64,000 nt of DNA from Tetradesmus obliquus (taxonomy: Eukaryota; Chlorophyta; Chlorophyceae; Sphaeropleales; Scenedesmaceae), in the NCBI GenBank assembly GCA_030272155.1, contig CP126201.1:4388501-4452500 (forward strand), given 5' to 3'. The first letter of the stretch is position 1; every line of letters starts with the position of its first letter. The notes under the pieces are model-generated. The model had not been told where the DNA came from. It worked only from the letters and a program-made list of their open reading frames with translations, and did not search any database. Position numbers and translations under genes: made by a program. Positions 22,474 to 34,817 of the stretch are shown piece by piece.

Positions 22474-25400
22474 AGAGCGTCAGCTGAGGGTTTGGCATTG
22501 AGCTATGCACCGCTCCCACCTGGACACCTGCCAAGATTGAACTTCACTGTGTCCTACAGAGCCTTAGTTGTTGCTTCTGGCTAGCCTACTGTCGCCCTGC
22601 ATTGATGTGGCTTTGCTGCCTTTGGAAATTCTGTGGCCAGCGTCTTGTGGCTCAGCTGATGCGGCCCCACTGTATGCAGCGCACTGCACAGTGTTGGGCA
22701 GTACTGTGGCCTTGCTGTGAGCTGCACGCAGTGCACTGCACGTTGCACTTGCACGTGCATCAATCAACGCAGCAGCTGCCAACTGGGCAGGGACCATGCC
22801 GCATGGTCTCATGTTGATCTTGGCGAGGACGGTGGTCGCCATCTCAGTAACATGTTTGTTAGCACACTCGGATGACTGGCAGTTCCCGTTATGCGTGGTA
22901 CGAAGTGAACGCGGCTATGCCTCGACATGCAACCTTCGTAGTGATATTGTTACATATTAGCTAGGCCAGACCATGCACTGCTGCTGCTTGCTTATAGCTA
23001 GGGCCCCACCAAAAGAAATGCACCCACAGACTACCCCAAACGCACCACCGACTGTCCCACGCTAGCATGCAAACTACACAATCATGTTGCTGTGAGGGCG
23101 GGCGATACACCCGCAGCATTTGACAACATCCGCACCGCACACAACACCAACCAACAGCCGCCTTTTGGTCAACTGCTAGTTGATCTGTGCTCCCGCAGAC
23201 GTTACCAGCCTGCAGCCAGGCTGGCAAAAGAATAGTTATTGTGGTCAGCACTCATGTACAGGCCACAAAATAACCTGACAGGGTGCGTGACATGGCAAGG
23301 GACTGCATGGAATGCATACGTCACAGCAGCTGCTACAACAGCATCTAGCACTAGCTGCTGCTGCCGCTGCTGCTGGAACCCTGCATGTCTGCTTACGCGC
23401 CAAAATGCCACACTCACGCCTCCCCATGCACTGCCCTGGCAGCGGCCAAGTCACATGCTGAGTGAGTGAGTCTGTGCATGCATAGCACCATCAGCTGACA
23501 CAGCAACACAGCACCATGTCAACACCCATAGTATGCCAGGGGTGCGCTGTCTCTTCTTTGCTTTGGCAATGCAACCCCAGCCACTTTTTAGTGCTATGTC
23601 AGTCGCTGTAGTAGACATACACATCACACACACAAGTAATGCACACACATTGTAGTAACTGTCACAACGTCATGTCGGCCCCACACGGTGAAAACAGTGT
23701 CTGCTAGAGGCCCCACATGAAGCCAGGAAGCATGGGCGAGCAAATACTCTGTGCCACAGCAAGCAGCCACACTGGCACACAAGCCTTTCCCCATCCCAAG
23801 AAATGGTCTGAAGAAATGACTGGCCCGGACGCGGCTTGCAACGCTGTTTGCTGGGCATGGCATGTGCAGCAATGACCATGCAGCAACAGCCGCTGCCTGG
23901 GTTTGCGAAGGAGTAATAAACGCGTGAATGAGGCCATGCTATGAGCTGTCCCAGGTACTAACAGTCAAAGGTAACACTGCGTGCAATAGTCACGGCATGC
24001 CTTTGCACTGTTCTGTGTCATATATTACAAGGCGCAGCCGGGCACATGAGTGCATGTGTGGCTATTATGCATGCGCCCCTTGTAAGCACAGGTGCCAAAG
24101 TGCACAAAAGCAGGCGGCACCTGGCAGCGTCAAACAGCCCAGGCAGAACAAAACAGCAACGTGCACGATCTGCAAAAGAGGTATACGCGTCATCTTCTGC
24201 TGCAAACAACCCTGTCCAAGGTTTGCTGGGTGTTTTGCTGCCCGGCCAAGGGGCCGCTGCATCCAGTCTACACATGCCTGGATAACACAGCCAGGCTACT
24301 GGGCATGTGGTGCATTCAAAGCGGTATCATTCACAGGGAACATCATTTGAGCGTGCAACATCACCTGCTGATTGTCCGGCATGTACAGGCGCCTGCTGGC
24401 ACACTAGCGTGTGGCTACAGCAGCACGCCCCAAAACAGCGGCCGGCACATTTGCTACTCCCATTTTGTAGAGGGCAGCTCCCAGAGCACGCATACATACT
24501 ATCAAGCCACGACACTGTGGCGCATAATGCTTCTAACCCCTTGCTAAAGGCCCTCGCTGAACACAGCATGTCTATCTGGCAGCAGATCTCTGGCAGGTGC
24601 ATGATCTGGCCGGTCTATTCATGTCAAGAAAATCAGTGGACACACTCTAAATGCAGAAAGGGTTCTATCAGCAACATGTGTGCTAGACATGCACTACACT
24701 TGCTGGGTGATGTCTGCAGCACACAATCGAGCGCTGCAGCACACACAGCACAAATGGAGAAGCCACCTCAGCCAAACACCTGGCAGAAGCAGCAGCTGAC
24801 CCTTCAAGTTCTAGTTGAAAGACGGCACATCATGCACCAGCCAAGCAGCAGCATCTGTTGATTGCGTCCCTCAATCCAACAAGATGCTGTCACTCTGCAT
24901 CAGCGTTATGTGCTGACACACACAACACCGCTTGCTGCACCTTATACCCTGTGAGCTGACAGGTGCCAAAACCTCACAGGCCTGAGGGATAAACCCCAGA
25001 CCTGATGCGGTGCATCCAGCATGTTAGTAACAGTGCGCAGTATCAGCATCACGTGACACCTGTTGAGCCCGCGCCCCACAATGCTCTGTTTAACGAACCC
25101 TGATATTAGCCAAGAACAGTTGGCAGAGGAGCCTGGAGGGAGCATCAACACAACCATAGACGATAGAGATTGCAGCAGCACAGCACCAAATCTGCTGCGC
25201 TGTGCCTGGGAAGAAAGAGGTAGCAGCAAAGCAGGGACAAGCTGCTTCAACATTAGACAGCAGCATGAAGCCCTTGCTTTGAAATGCAAGTAAAAGATGA
25301 CAGACGCGTGCTACGTGCAACATGCGATGTCAGATTACTAACCACTGACCCCAGGGGTGCATGCATAGCAACAGGAGGCACTTTTTGCGCACCAGGCATC

Positions 25401-26030
25401 CACCAGATCTCAGTCAACCATTGCACTGTTGGCGTTAGGGTTCATGGTCTGTGGCTGAGCGGAAGCTCTGCACACACAGCACACAACACATAGCACACAG
25501 GCCTACTGTGCATTGCAGTGGACACGCCACACCACAGCATACTGTTCGTGGTGCGCTGCATGCACATTAGGACAGCATGCTTTCTGCCCAGCATGTTAAG
25601 ACTGTGGCAGCAAGTACTGTCAGGCTCCACAGCAACCCACTAATTGTCTGCAGATTGTGTGTGATGGGTAGCATGCGCAGCTGTGTCGCAGCTAGGCAAT
25701 ACAGCGAAGATGCTGCACTTGCTAAACACAGCAGCAGGAGCAGCAGCAGCTTGGCGCAGCGAGTAGCAATGCCACTGCGATTCAGTGCCATGCAGTTGCT
25801 CGGCATCAAACTGCTGCTGCGCACACTCCAGCTCCTCAAACAACGGCATTCCTATGTCAGGGAGCCCGTGTGTCATATGTAACATTGTAACACATGAGCC
25901 ATAACACATTGACCAATGGTGCAACCACCACACTCATCTCCCTCTGTGTGTGGTACAACCTCACTCTCTCACTCACTCACAATGGCACAATGTGCTTGGC
26001 GTCATTCCTGCACACACCTCCACCCACGTA

Positions 26031-26070
26031 ACATGTCATAACATGTCATAACACATTATAACATGTCATA
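26031..26070. repeat. Short tandem repeat of an AACATGTCAT decamer
   Basis: Three to four imperfect units of ACATGTCATA in a row. Related words (AACATGTCATATGACA) recur at about 28458-28473. Confidence 0.6.
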
Positions 26071-26156
26071 CACGGCACTTTGCACGTGACCCGCGGGGCA
26101 TGCAATGCTATGTGCATTGGCCATGATCGTAGTCCCACGCCGTGCTGGCCTAGATC

Positions 26157-26259
26157 TTGCTGCAACATGAGCAAACTTCACAGCATGAACTTCCCGGTAG
26201 TCCTGCAGGACTTCTTCCTACCGGGAAGTTCTCGCTGCAAGCCTCGCAGCAGGCCACAT
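26157..26259. other. Strong hairpin, possible small-RNA precursor
   Basis: Perfect 14-bp inverted arms GAACTTCCCGGTAG (26188-26201) and CTACCGGGAAGTTC (26219-26232) enclose a 17-nt loop. After a 2-nt internal mismatch a further 4 bp pair (CAGC with GCTG), and weaker pairing continues outward (CTTGCTGC with GCAGCAGG side). The stem is much longer than expected by chance and no coding frame explains it. It could be a microRNA-like foldback, an expired inverted-repeat element or a regulatory structure. Confidence 0.6.
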
Positions 26260-27758
26260 GACACGACGTTAATTGAGACTGTACCCAGATGCATGTAACG
26301 CATCCAGTGCCAGCAGCACTCTGTGCAGCATCAAAACAAAGAGACGCTGCACGTGATGCTGTAATTGCAGTCCCCAAAACCCGTACTAATGTGATCGCAG
26401 TCCCTGACAGCCGTACTAATGTAATACACTGAATGTACCGTACTCCCGGCAATGCTGCAGTCATCTGCAACACACCCAGTCCAAAACGATGCAGCTGTGC
26501 ATGCAGCAGCCACAGCACCGCGCATTGAGAGGCCCCAAGAGGCCAGACTTCCTGAAACAAGAGCGTGAGAGAGAGAGATTGTCGGAAAAGACAAGAGGAG
26601 AAGACAAAGAGCGCTGTACACAATAACCGCTGCAGCAGCACAGCTGTGGCCTCCTCAGCCTTGGCCTGTCGGCTGTAGCACACGGGCGCTACAGCAACAA
26701 GAAGCCCGGCTCAAAGCACACTTCCACAGCAGTGACCGGCAGCTTTGCACCCATGTGCTTGCTGTTCTATACCTCCGTAGCACTGCTGTGACTGCACCAG
26801 TCAGTGCCTGCGCCTCGCAACACCGCCTGCGAGTGCTCCAGACCCTGAAAAATCACAAAGAACAACGCACGCCACAGCCGCAGCAAACAACGACAGAACT
26901 TCCAGCAGGTTCAATCTGTGTTGTCGGCCATTTGCAACTGTAGCAACCTGCACATCATACATCCACCAAAGCGTCCTTCAATGTGCATGCTAGCACATGT
27001 GCAGCTGCTCTGCTGCTGCCACGCAATGCAATATGCTGACGCAGACCACACGCCATGCGTCCAGCACCAGCAGCCACAACCCAAGCATGAAACATCACAA
27101 CCATCTCGAACATGGTGCAGCCCGGGACACAATGAAACCCTGAAGCATCAAGCTGCGGATGCAATTGCCTGCCTGCAGGCAGCTGCGCAGGCAGCTACTA
27201 TGGCAGCGTGCATACGCCGCAGTTAGTACTGCAGCACACATGCACGCACATGCAGCCAGTGCTGCAACAAAAAAACATACCCAAGCAGGCAGTGCTGCAG
27301 CCTCAAGCCTTTCAAAGCCTCTGAATGCACTGCAGCACTCAAATGCAAGTGCTATGATCAGAGCCCCTGCAACAGCAGCAAAGGCGCTGCATTGAATGAT
27401 GCTGCTGCCCCTTGCAGGCAAAGGCAGCAGCTGTAGTACCTGCGGCACTTGTACGGCAGAATGCGCTTCTGTGCGACCCAGTGTGCATGCTGTCTGTTGG
27501 CTGTGCATACACCATACACAGCCACACGAAGACACCAAGAGCATGCGCGTCAGTCAACACATGGCACATGACAACTGTTTGTAACGTGTAACAAGGTACA
27601 GCACTGTAGGTTGGTGAGATGCATGTCAAGTGCGTGTTGTGGCTCGCAGCGTGCATGCCTGCACGTGCCTCCATCATGTGAACATGCAGCCTGCGTGATC
27701 AGGGCATGTAAAGCATACAAACAGTCACTTGTCACATGTCACATGTCGCATGTCAGCC

Positions 27759-27782
27759 AGCCAGCCAGCCAGCCAGCCAGCT
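27759..27782. repeat. (CAGC)n microsatellite
   Basis: Six consecutive CAGC units in intergenic DNA. The same tetranucleotide class (TGCC/CTGC) recurs as acceptor tracts in starch synthase introns. Confidence 0.8.
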
Positions 27783-28487
27783 AGCGAGGCAGATCACAAG
27801 TTGTATGTCTGGCCAGCAGCAGCAAGCACAGCTGTGTCGAATAAACACAAAGACACATGCACAGCGCGTGCTGCTGCCAAGCTGCAGATGCACAGAATAC
27901 ATACACGTCATGTGACAAAAAAACGCAAAACCTGTCAGTGTCAGCAGTTGCCGTCCAAGCGCCAGAAACAACACAACTGTCGATGCATAAGCCAAGCAGC
28001 AGCAAACAGCAGCTGCTTCAGATGTGACAAACAGCACACATGCACATGTCCTGTTGTTCAGACCTACAGCCTTGCACACAGATGCAGGGCAGTTGAGACC
28101 TGCAAGAAGCAGGCCTTCTGACCAATCCAGTACACCCAAAGTCAGAGTCAGGTGCTCAACTGCAGTTGAACTCCACACACAGTCAGTGCAGCAACTCACT
28201 GCACATACCCAAGCTCAACAGAAGCACAGCGAGCCCTCATTAGATCCTCCACGCATGTGCCGCTGCTGCTTCAAATGACTCCGCGAAGCAACGCACAGAT
28301 TAAATCCCAAGGCTTGGATACCTTGGGTGTGCATCCGGACAACAATCAAATATAACATACAGCAGCAGAGGCAGCCACCAGCCTCCCAGCCTTGACTTGC
28401 AACAGCCAGCCGCGCCCCTGCCTCCGCCTATGTTATCTTCAGCACATAACACCCAAAATAACATGTCATATGACACCACCCAAAGAC

Positions 28488-29212
28488 CTAAAACAGGTCT
28501 ACCAGGGGCTCCATAAGCCCTTCGCAGCCTTCGCCTTTGCCTGGTGAACGGCAAGCCTCTAGCAGCCAACCATCCTCACCATCTGAATCAGCAAGGTTAC
28601 TGACCAAAGCAGCGAGCCCTGGCAGATCACTCGGAGCAACAGCAGCAGCAGCAGCAGCACCCATCAGGATGCTGCCCCGCTGCGCCTGCAGCACTGCAGA
28701 GGACGCCGCCACGGCAGCAGCAGCAGCAGCAGCAGCAGGCATGCATTGCAGGCCGCTGGGGTGCATGCTGCTGCTGATGGTTCCTGCATGGTGGGAGTTG
28801 AGTGACGCCTGACGCTCAAACCCTGCTGCTGCTGCCGCTGAGGGTGCGCCGTCAGGAGAGCGTCTGGGAATGCCAGCAGCAGCAGTATGGCCTAGCATGT
28901 GCTGCCCCTGACTGCCCATCCCCTGCTGCTGCTGGTGAATATCCCAGCTCTGACTGTATGACTCCACATCCAGCACAATCTCAGCCGGCGCTAGATTGAA
29001 TTGCTGCTGCTGCTGCTGCTGGCTGCCGGGCGTGGTAGCCCTGAAGGGTGCGACAGTGACCCCCAGGGGTGTGCCAGCTGCTGCTGCAGCAACGTTGCTG
29101 TATGTGACAGCTGGCGAGAGTCCCTGGGAAAGGCCCGAAGCTGCAGTGAGGCCGTCTTGGGGCCGCATCTGAGTAGCCGCGCAGCTGCTGCCAGCTGACA
29201 TGTCTGGGCTGG

Positions 29213-29253
<41 letters not shown>

Positions 29254-30025
29254 AGGATCTGAGCCTGGTTCTGCAGCATCTGCTGCTGCAGGATGTGAGC
29301 TTGGATCTCTGGGTTAAGCAGCGCACGCTTCTGCTGCAGAGACCTGCCAGACACAGCAGACACACCACCTGCCATGACGCCTAACGGCTTCACATGCTGC
29401 TGCTGCTGCTGCTGCAGGCGGTGTGTGTGATAGGCTGCTGCCGGCCGGGCAGTAGCACGCGCACTGCCACCCATAACAGGCTGCGCCTTGGCTGCTGCTG
29501 CTGCTGCTGCTGCCGCCGCCTGCTGCTGCTGGGATCCCCACGTCTCATAGCAGCTCTCATAGCTTGTCATGCTGTCAAGAAGCAGAGAATGCGGCAGCTG
29601 GCCGTGCTGCTGCTGCTGCTGCTGCTGGGCCATCAGAAGGCTCTGCCATTCACTGTACTGCTCATTTGCAGCTCCTGTACTGGCAGCACTGAAGCTGCCT
29701 GATGCAGCAACAGCAGCAGGGCATGGCACGCCCCTCAGCTGCTGCTGCTGCTGCTGGTGTGAATCGACCAGCTGCTGGCTGAGCTGCTCGTACAGCTGCT
29801 GCTGCTGCTGTTGCTGCTGAGCATGCTCCCGCTGCATTGCTTCCCACATGGCCTCATGATGCTCTGGTTGCTGCTGCTGCTGGACCCAATTTGCCTGGAC
29901 CACATTCTGCGGCGCTGGGGCCAGCTGCTGCTGCTGCTGCTGCTGCTGCCAGGTCATGGATGCATCCTGTGGCTGTCCCTGCTGTTGCATGCCAAATTGC
30001 TGCTGCTGCTGCTGCTGCCAGGACA

Positions 30026-30059
<34 letters not shown>

Positions 30060-32465
30060 GTGCATTGCCTGCTGGTGCAGCAGTTGCTGCTGCTGCTGGG
30101 TGGTGATGACCCTACCACCTGCTGTCACAAATCCGAGTGGCGCCATGTTAGGGGATCCCCGGGAGCTGCAGCAGCTGCTTGCAGGCCCAAACTCATCTTC
30201 GGTCTTCATGTTGTGCATTGCCGCACCGCCCGCGGCACTGCCGACCCCTAAACCTCCGGCTGTAGCCTGCACTGGCCGCACAGAACCCCAAACCCCAGAC
30301 GGAGGGGCTGCAAAACCCTCAAGGTTCTGCATGTGGGGCTCAAGCCCTGCCAGACTCAGCTGTGGAAAGCTACCAGGGTGCTGCAGGTGACTGTCTAGCA
30401 GAGAGAATTGAGGCGCATGCAGGCCACCATTTGCTGCTGCTGCTGCTGAGCTGTCACACACAGGCATCTGCATCATCTGCTGTGCCATGTACTGCTGCTG
30501 CTGCTGCTGGCTGTGCTGCTGCTGCATCATGTGGCTGCTTGTTGGCAGCCCCAGAGCTGCCGCCTCCTGCTGCTGCTGCTTCAGCAGCAGCGCAATGCGC
30601 CTGCTCATGCTGCTGCTGCCAGTGGCAGACAGCCGGGCCATGCTGCTGCTGCCGCTCACGTGCGGTAGGCCAGGCCCTGCTGCTGCGGCTGCTACTGCTG
30701 CTGCTGCCCCTGGCATATTGTTGGGGCCCGATCCTAGCACGCTCCAAACATCAGCTGAGTGACTCGACTGAGCAGTTGCAGCAGGCACCATGTTGCTGCT
30801 GGGTGTGGCGGCAGCAGCTGCTGCAGCAGCCGCCGCAGCAGCAGCAGCCCGCCGCGCCTGCGCAGCAGCAGCCGCAGCTGCTAGTGATGCAGCCTTGCGG
30901 GCTGCTGCTGCTGCTGCCTTGACTGCTGCTGCTGCGGGGTCCTTGGCAGCTGCGGCTGCTGCTGCTGCCTTCTTCTTTGCGACGCCGTTGGAGCGGGGCC
31001 TCTTGCTGCTGTAGAAGCTTCCTGGGGTGCAGCGCCGCCTGTGCTTCCGGGACTTGTTGTGGTGCAGCAGCTGGCTGCGGCAGCTCCTGTGTTATGCAAC
31101 ATGTTACATGTCACAAGGGAGCAGGCGGCAGGGCAAAAGCAGCAGACTCAGTGAATGTGCAGGCAAGGTTGCAGTGAATATGTTGTACCTTTTGGTTCGG
31201 TCTGTATGGACTGGGATGACGCTTTTGCAGGGGACACATGCAGCAGGTGCGTACAGGATGCGCAACTGTCACAGGACACAATGCCACAGGCGTTGACAGA
31301 TGCCAGTGTGACATGCAGGACCCGCTCTGCAACGCCATCACAATCATATACTGTGCAACAAACAGTCATGCCTGCGGCACTGCTGCAGCCCGCCTCACCA
31401 CTTGCTGCAACAGATGGCAGGCCTTTCGAGTACTATTTGGATACTGATTGTGCACAGACTAAACAGTATGTATCAAAAAGCAAAATTGCAGACCCTGATC
31501 ATGGCTGCCGCACTGCTGCAGCCCGCCTCACCTCTTTGTACCATCAAACTCTCCCACAGGGTGGCAGCGTGTGCACTGCTGGCAGAAGCGGCACTCCTCG
31601 CCGTTCAGGGTGACTGAGGGAGCGGCCTGGTGGCCGGGGCACACCTTGCTGCGGCGGAAGTAGGGCTTCATCTCTGACAGGTCACAGTCGCAGCCGTCAA
31701 CCTGCAGAAAGTAACATAAAATGTAACTTGTTATGTAACAGATGTTGGAGAAGAAGCAGGGTAAGCAGAAGCAGCCTGCTATGTTCACGATTGAGCCCAT
31801 ATTGTTGATCTTTTTTAAACGGTTGCATGCCGTGGTTACTATCTGTGGTTCTGCAGCACGCAAAACCGCTCTGCACTGCTTACCATGCAAATGTGCATGG
31901 GCACAACAGGACCATCACCATCACCATCAGCTGCTGCTGCTGCTGCTTCCTCCTCATCCATCTCTTGGTCTGCTTGCTCTGCCTGGTCAGCTGCTGCATC
32001 AGCGCCGCTGCCGCTAAGCTCCTCCCCTGCAGCATCATCCCCTGCTGCAGAGACCTCCTCATCTGCACAAGCAGCTGAGTCAGCTGCTGCTACTGCTGCT
32101 GCTGCTGCTGCTGCTGCCACCTCAGGAGCCGCGTCTGCTGCTGCTGCTGCTGCTGTGGTGGCAGAGGCTGGGTCAGCAGCAGCAAGTGCTTTGTCCACTG
32201 CCTCAATCATATATGCTGCTGCTGCTGCCGGGCTGTCACTGAGCATGGCAGGCTTGGCAGCAGCTGCTGCAGCTGGTGCGGCAGCAGCTGCTGCAGCTGG
32301 TGCTGCAGCAGCTGCTGCAGCTGGTGCTGCAGCAGCTGCTGCTGCTGTCTGGCTGCCAGCATTATCGTTGCTGCTGCCGATGAGAGCCACATCTGCTGCT
32401 GCTGCTGCTGCTGCCGCTGCTGTTGCCATGCCTTGCATGTCCTGGCTGTCAGCTGTAGCCTCCAT
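28488..32465 (-). CDS. SBP-box transcription factor, poly-Q/poly-A rich
   Basis: Three exons on the minus strand: 32465-31884, 31701-31532, 31086-28488. They sum to 3351 nt, or 1116 aa, with phases closing. The SBP DNA-binding domain is reassembled across both introns. Exon 1 ends in HICM and supplies the first zinc Cys. Exon 2 encodes VDGCDCDLSEMKPYFRRSKV, CPGHQ, CRFCQQCTRCH and EFDGTK. Exon 3 opens with the last zinc Cys and the bipartite nuclear-localisation region RSCRSQLLHHNKSRKHRRR. All eight zinc ligands (C-C-C-H and C-C-H-C) are present. The N-terminal 190 residues are poly-Ala with an acidic stretch. The C-terminal roughly 770 residues are dominated by Gln runs with Ala, Ser and Met, a composition common in activation domains. 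SBP proteins bind GTAC cores; a target cannot be named. In-frame stops lie upstream of the ATG at 32465. An upstream Ser/Pro-rich exon remains possible. Confidence 0.9.
31372..31400 (-). repeat. Echo of SBP-gene exon 2 donor region
   Basis: In intron 2 the stretch GCACTGCTGCAGCCCGCCTC at about 31377-31396 repeats the intron side of the exon 2 donor (same 20 bases at 31509-31528) with the GTGAGGCGGG word retained. This is a short member of the donor-echo class. Confidence 0.65.
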
Positions 32466-34587
32466 TGCTGGTGGTGATGCCTGGACAGGTTCGCCACCCT
32501 CACTGCCTGCAGCTGCAGGATCAAGTTAATGAAACAAAGCAGCAGAGAAAAGAGCAAACAGTCAGCGTTGTGTTGAGGTCCCAGGCTTAGCGCTGCACCT
32601 GCGAGTGCGCCAAACCAGCTGAAGCACACTGCAGCACTGCAGACACTAGTCACTTGTACACACTGATGTTGGGATGCAGCTGGTGGGGGTGGCACTGGGT
32701 GGCACTGCCTGTCCTCCCCAGCTGAGCATTGGTGCTGCTGGCAGGCACTGTATGTGTTGTTGGTAGGTGTTTTAGGATGCATGCTGCTGCTGCATGTGTG
32801 CGTGCTGCTTGCTCTTGATGGGTCACCAGCGCTGCATGAGCGCCCAGGCTGGCTGCTTTGTGAGTTCTTGGGCGGCACACGCAGCCTGGCTGCAAGCTAC
32901 AAAGAGACAGGGAAGCTGCAGATGCTTTCAAAGAGAGCATATCTGGCTTGCAGCACCCTGAAAGCTCACCAGCAGGCCCCTGTAGAGACCGTTCCTGACA
33001 GCTGCACCAATCCCAACGGCAGCACTATTGCTGCGATCCGGTCACGGCAGCACACTGCAAAATATATTGCTTTTGTCGTCACAGTTTTAGCGGCCGAATA
33101 TCACGTGCGGGCCCCCAGCCTTGCGGGTCCACGCAGGCAGCACATGCGTGTGGCACGGCAGCTTCTCCGAAGTCCTGAGAGAGGTCGGAGCGGTGAAAAC
33201 TGGTTTAAGCATTTTGTAAAGAACATTTAGAAGTCTGAGCAGGCTGCTGCGAACCGTCCATCAAGAAACACCCAAGGCTATGTCGAAGCCCCAGCACCCA
33301 GCGCTGGTCGTGCATCAAAGCATTCAGACAGCAAAAAACTAAAGCATCAATCTAGGAGGACTTGATGAGGCTGCCGCTGCTCTGCTTGGTGATGTTCAAT
33401 GGCCGTTCACCCTGGCTTCTGTCAAGCTGAGAAGTATGCCAATGCCCCTCACCTCGACGACAGCCAAAGAGACTTCCAGTTCAGCTGATGCTGTAAATTA
33501 AAGAAAGCACTTGGTATTCGAAAGTTGCAAGGGACACCGAGAACACCTGATTTCCGTGGGTCACTGCTACTCCCAGAGGCCCTTTACGGACACGCCTCAA
33601 CGTGAAGCATGCATTGTTACCCAAACGTTGAACGAAATCACAAGAAAGCTTTTCGGAGACGTGGCGCCTTTTGACCCTGGTATAGATCGGGATCTGCGCT
33701 GTCAGGCAGACATGCTGCAGCAGTAAAGCCCGTTCAAGCCTCTTGAACATCAAATACAAACAAGCAGTGACCTCTCAGGAGGCCACGCGCATTCCGTATT
33801 TTTTTGTCCACAGGACATAAACCCTGAGGCGCCCGCCAAAGCGACAAGGAAGCCTTTGGTGACACGCTTTTAACAGTATAAAACAGTACTACACTTCTTT
33901 TGCCCCTGGCTCTGTTTCTGGTTAAGGCTGCTGTGCGGGTTACTGCAATAGAGACGCCAAGAACGTAATAGCAATCATGTCCGGGGTCGCGCGCGCAGCG
34001 TGCGCCAGCACAAGTCTCACGGTTTGCACCATGTCAATTCATATAAAGTCACCAGGTGCTTTCGGAAACGTTGCGCGGTAGTATGAAGGTGAGTCATCTC
34101 TAATCATCAGCTGAGCAGGTCACCAGTCACCTGGCATGCCAGCCTGGCAGCCTGAGGCTGCAGCACGTGGCAAACCTGGTCAGAGCTCACGCTGATCTAT
34201 CAGCAACTGCCACATCGGCTGCCATTGTCTACCTCTTTGCTCTCTAAAAATCAATGCATGGCCCATCAGCATACCCGCCACCAGTACTGCAGTGCTGCAA
34301 TCGCAAGCGCCACCATGATGCAACTCCTGAGTTGCACCCATCCCGACACAATTCATAACTTTGCGTCAAACGAATTTTCAGGCGTTATCTAGCAGCAACA
34401 ACGGTGTGCCGTTGCTTTGGCATCACCACCGTGTGCGGGCAATTGCAACCCTCATAATAACAACCATCTGCTTCCTCTGAACCAAAACGCACCCACCAAA
34501 TGTAACACATTGCCGGTATCATTCGGAAGGACATATCACCAGTGCTGCTGCCCTAACCTCATCACATTTTTCACATGATGGAAGTTC
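32466..34587. other. SBP-gene upstream region and HA-gene 3' flank, no gene recognised
   Basis: About 2.1 kb between two minus-strand genes. 32466-33000 is likely the 5' UTR and promoter of the SBP gene. 33200-34130 is visibly poorer in CAG/CTG than its surroundings and has an open frame on each strand near 33481-33759, with no motif I recognise. No transposon ends were seen. Confidence 0.45.
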
Positions 34588-34772
34588 TCACTCTTCTGGC
34601 ATGCCGTCTGCCGTCCACCACCATCCGTCCACTGCCTCCAGCGCAGCAATCCTGTCAGGAGGCATACTGCCCTGCTTGTACTGCAGACGACGCTTGTTGC
34701 ACCACGCCCCGATGCGCACGCCGCCGTGCTCCTCACGCTGCGCGGGGATGCGGCCCTCGACAGCAACAAACT

Positions 34773-34817
<45 letters not shown>

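Larger units (their letters stand above)
22474..28487. other. About 6 kb without recognisable genes
   Basis: I found no exon chain with conserved protein motifs on either strand. Open frames are short and compositionally simple (rich in Cys, His, Ala, Thr). Local features include the hairpin at 26157-26259, an ACATGTCATA-type decamer repeat at 26031-26070, and a (CAGC)n run at 27759-27782. The stretch could hold long UTRs, a lineage-specific gene or non-coding RNA; none can be asserted. Confidence 0.5.

Noticed and set aside
22474..28487. Transposable element in the 6-kb gene desert
   Set aside because: No transposase, reverse-transcriptase motif, terminal repeats or target-site duplication could be seen. 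The hairpin alone is not enough to call an element.
28537..30922. Long plus-strand open frames opposite the SBP gene (Leu/Cys/Ala-rich)
   Set aside because: They are reverse-complement reading of CAG runs (CTG gives poly-Leu, TGC gives poly-Cys, GCT gives poly-Ala) over a clearly coding minus-strand exon.
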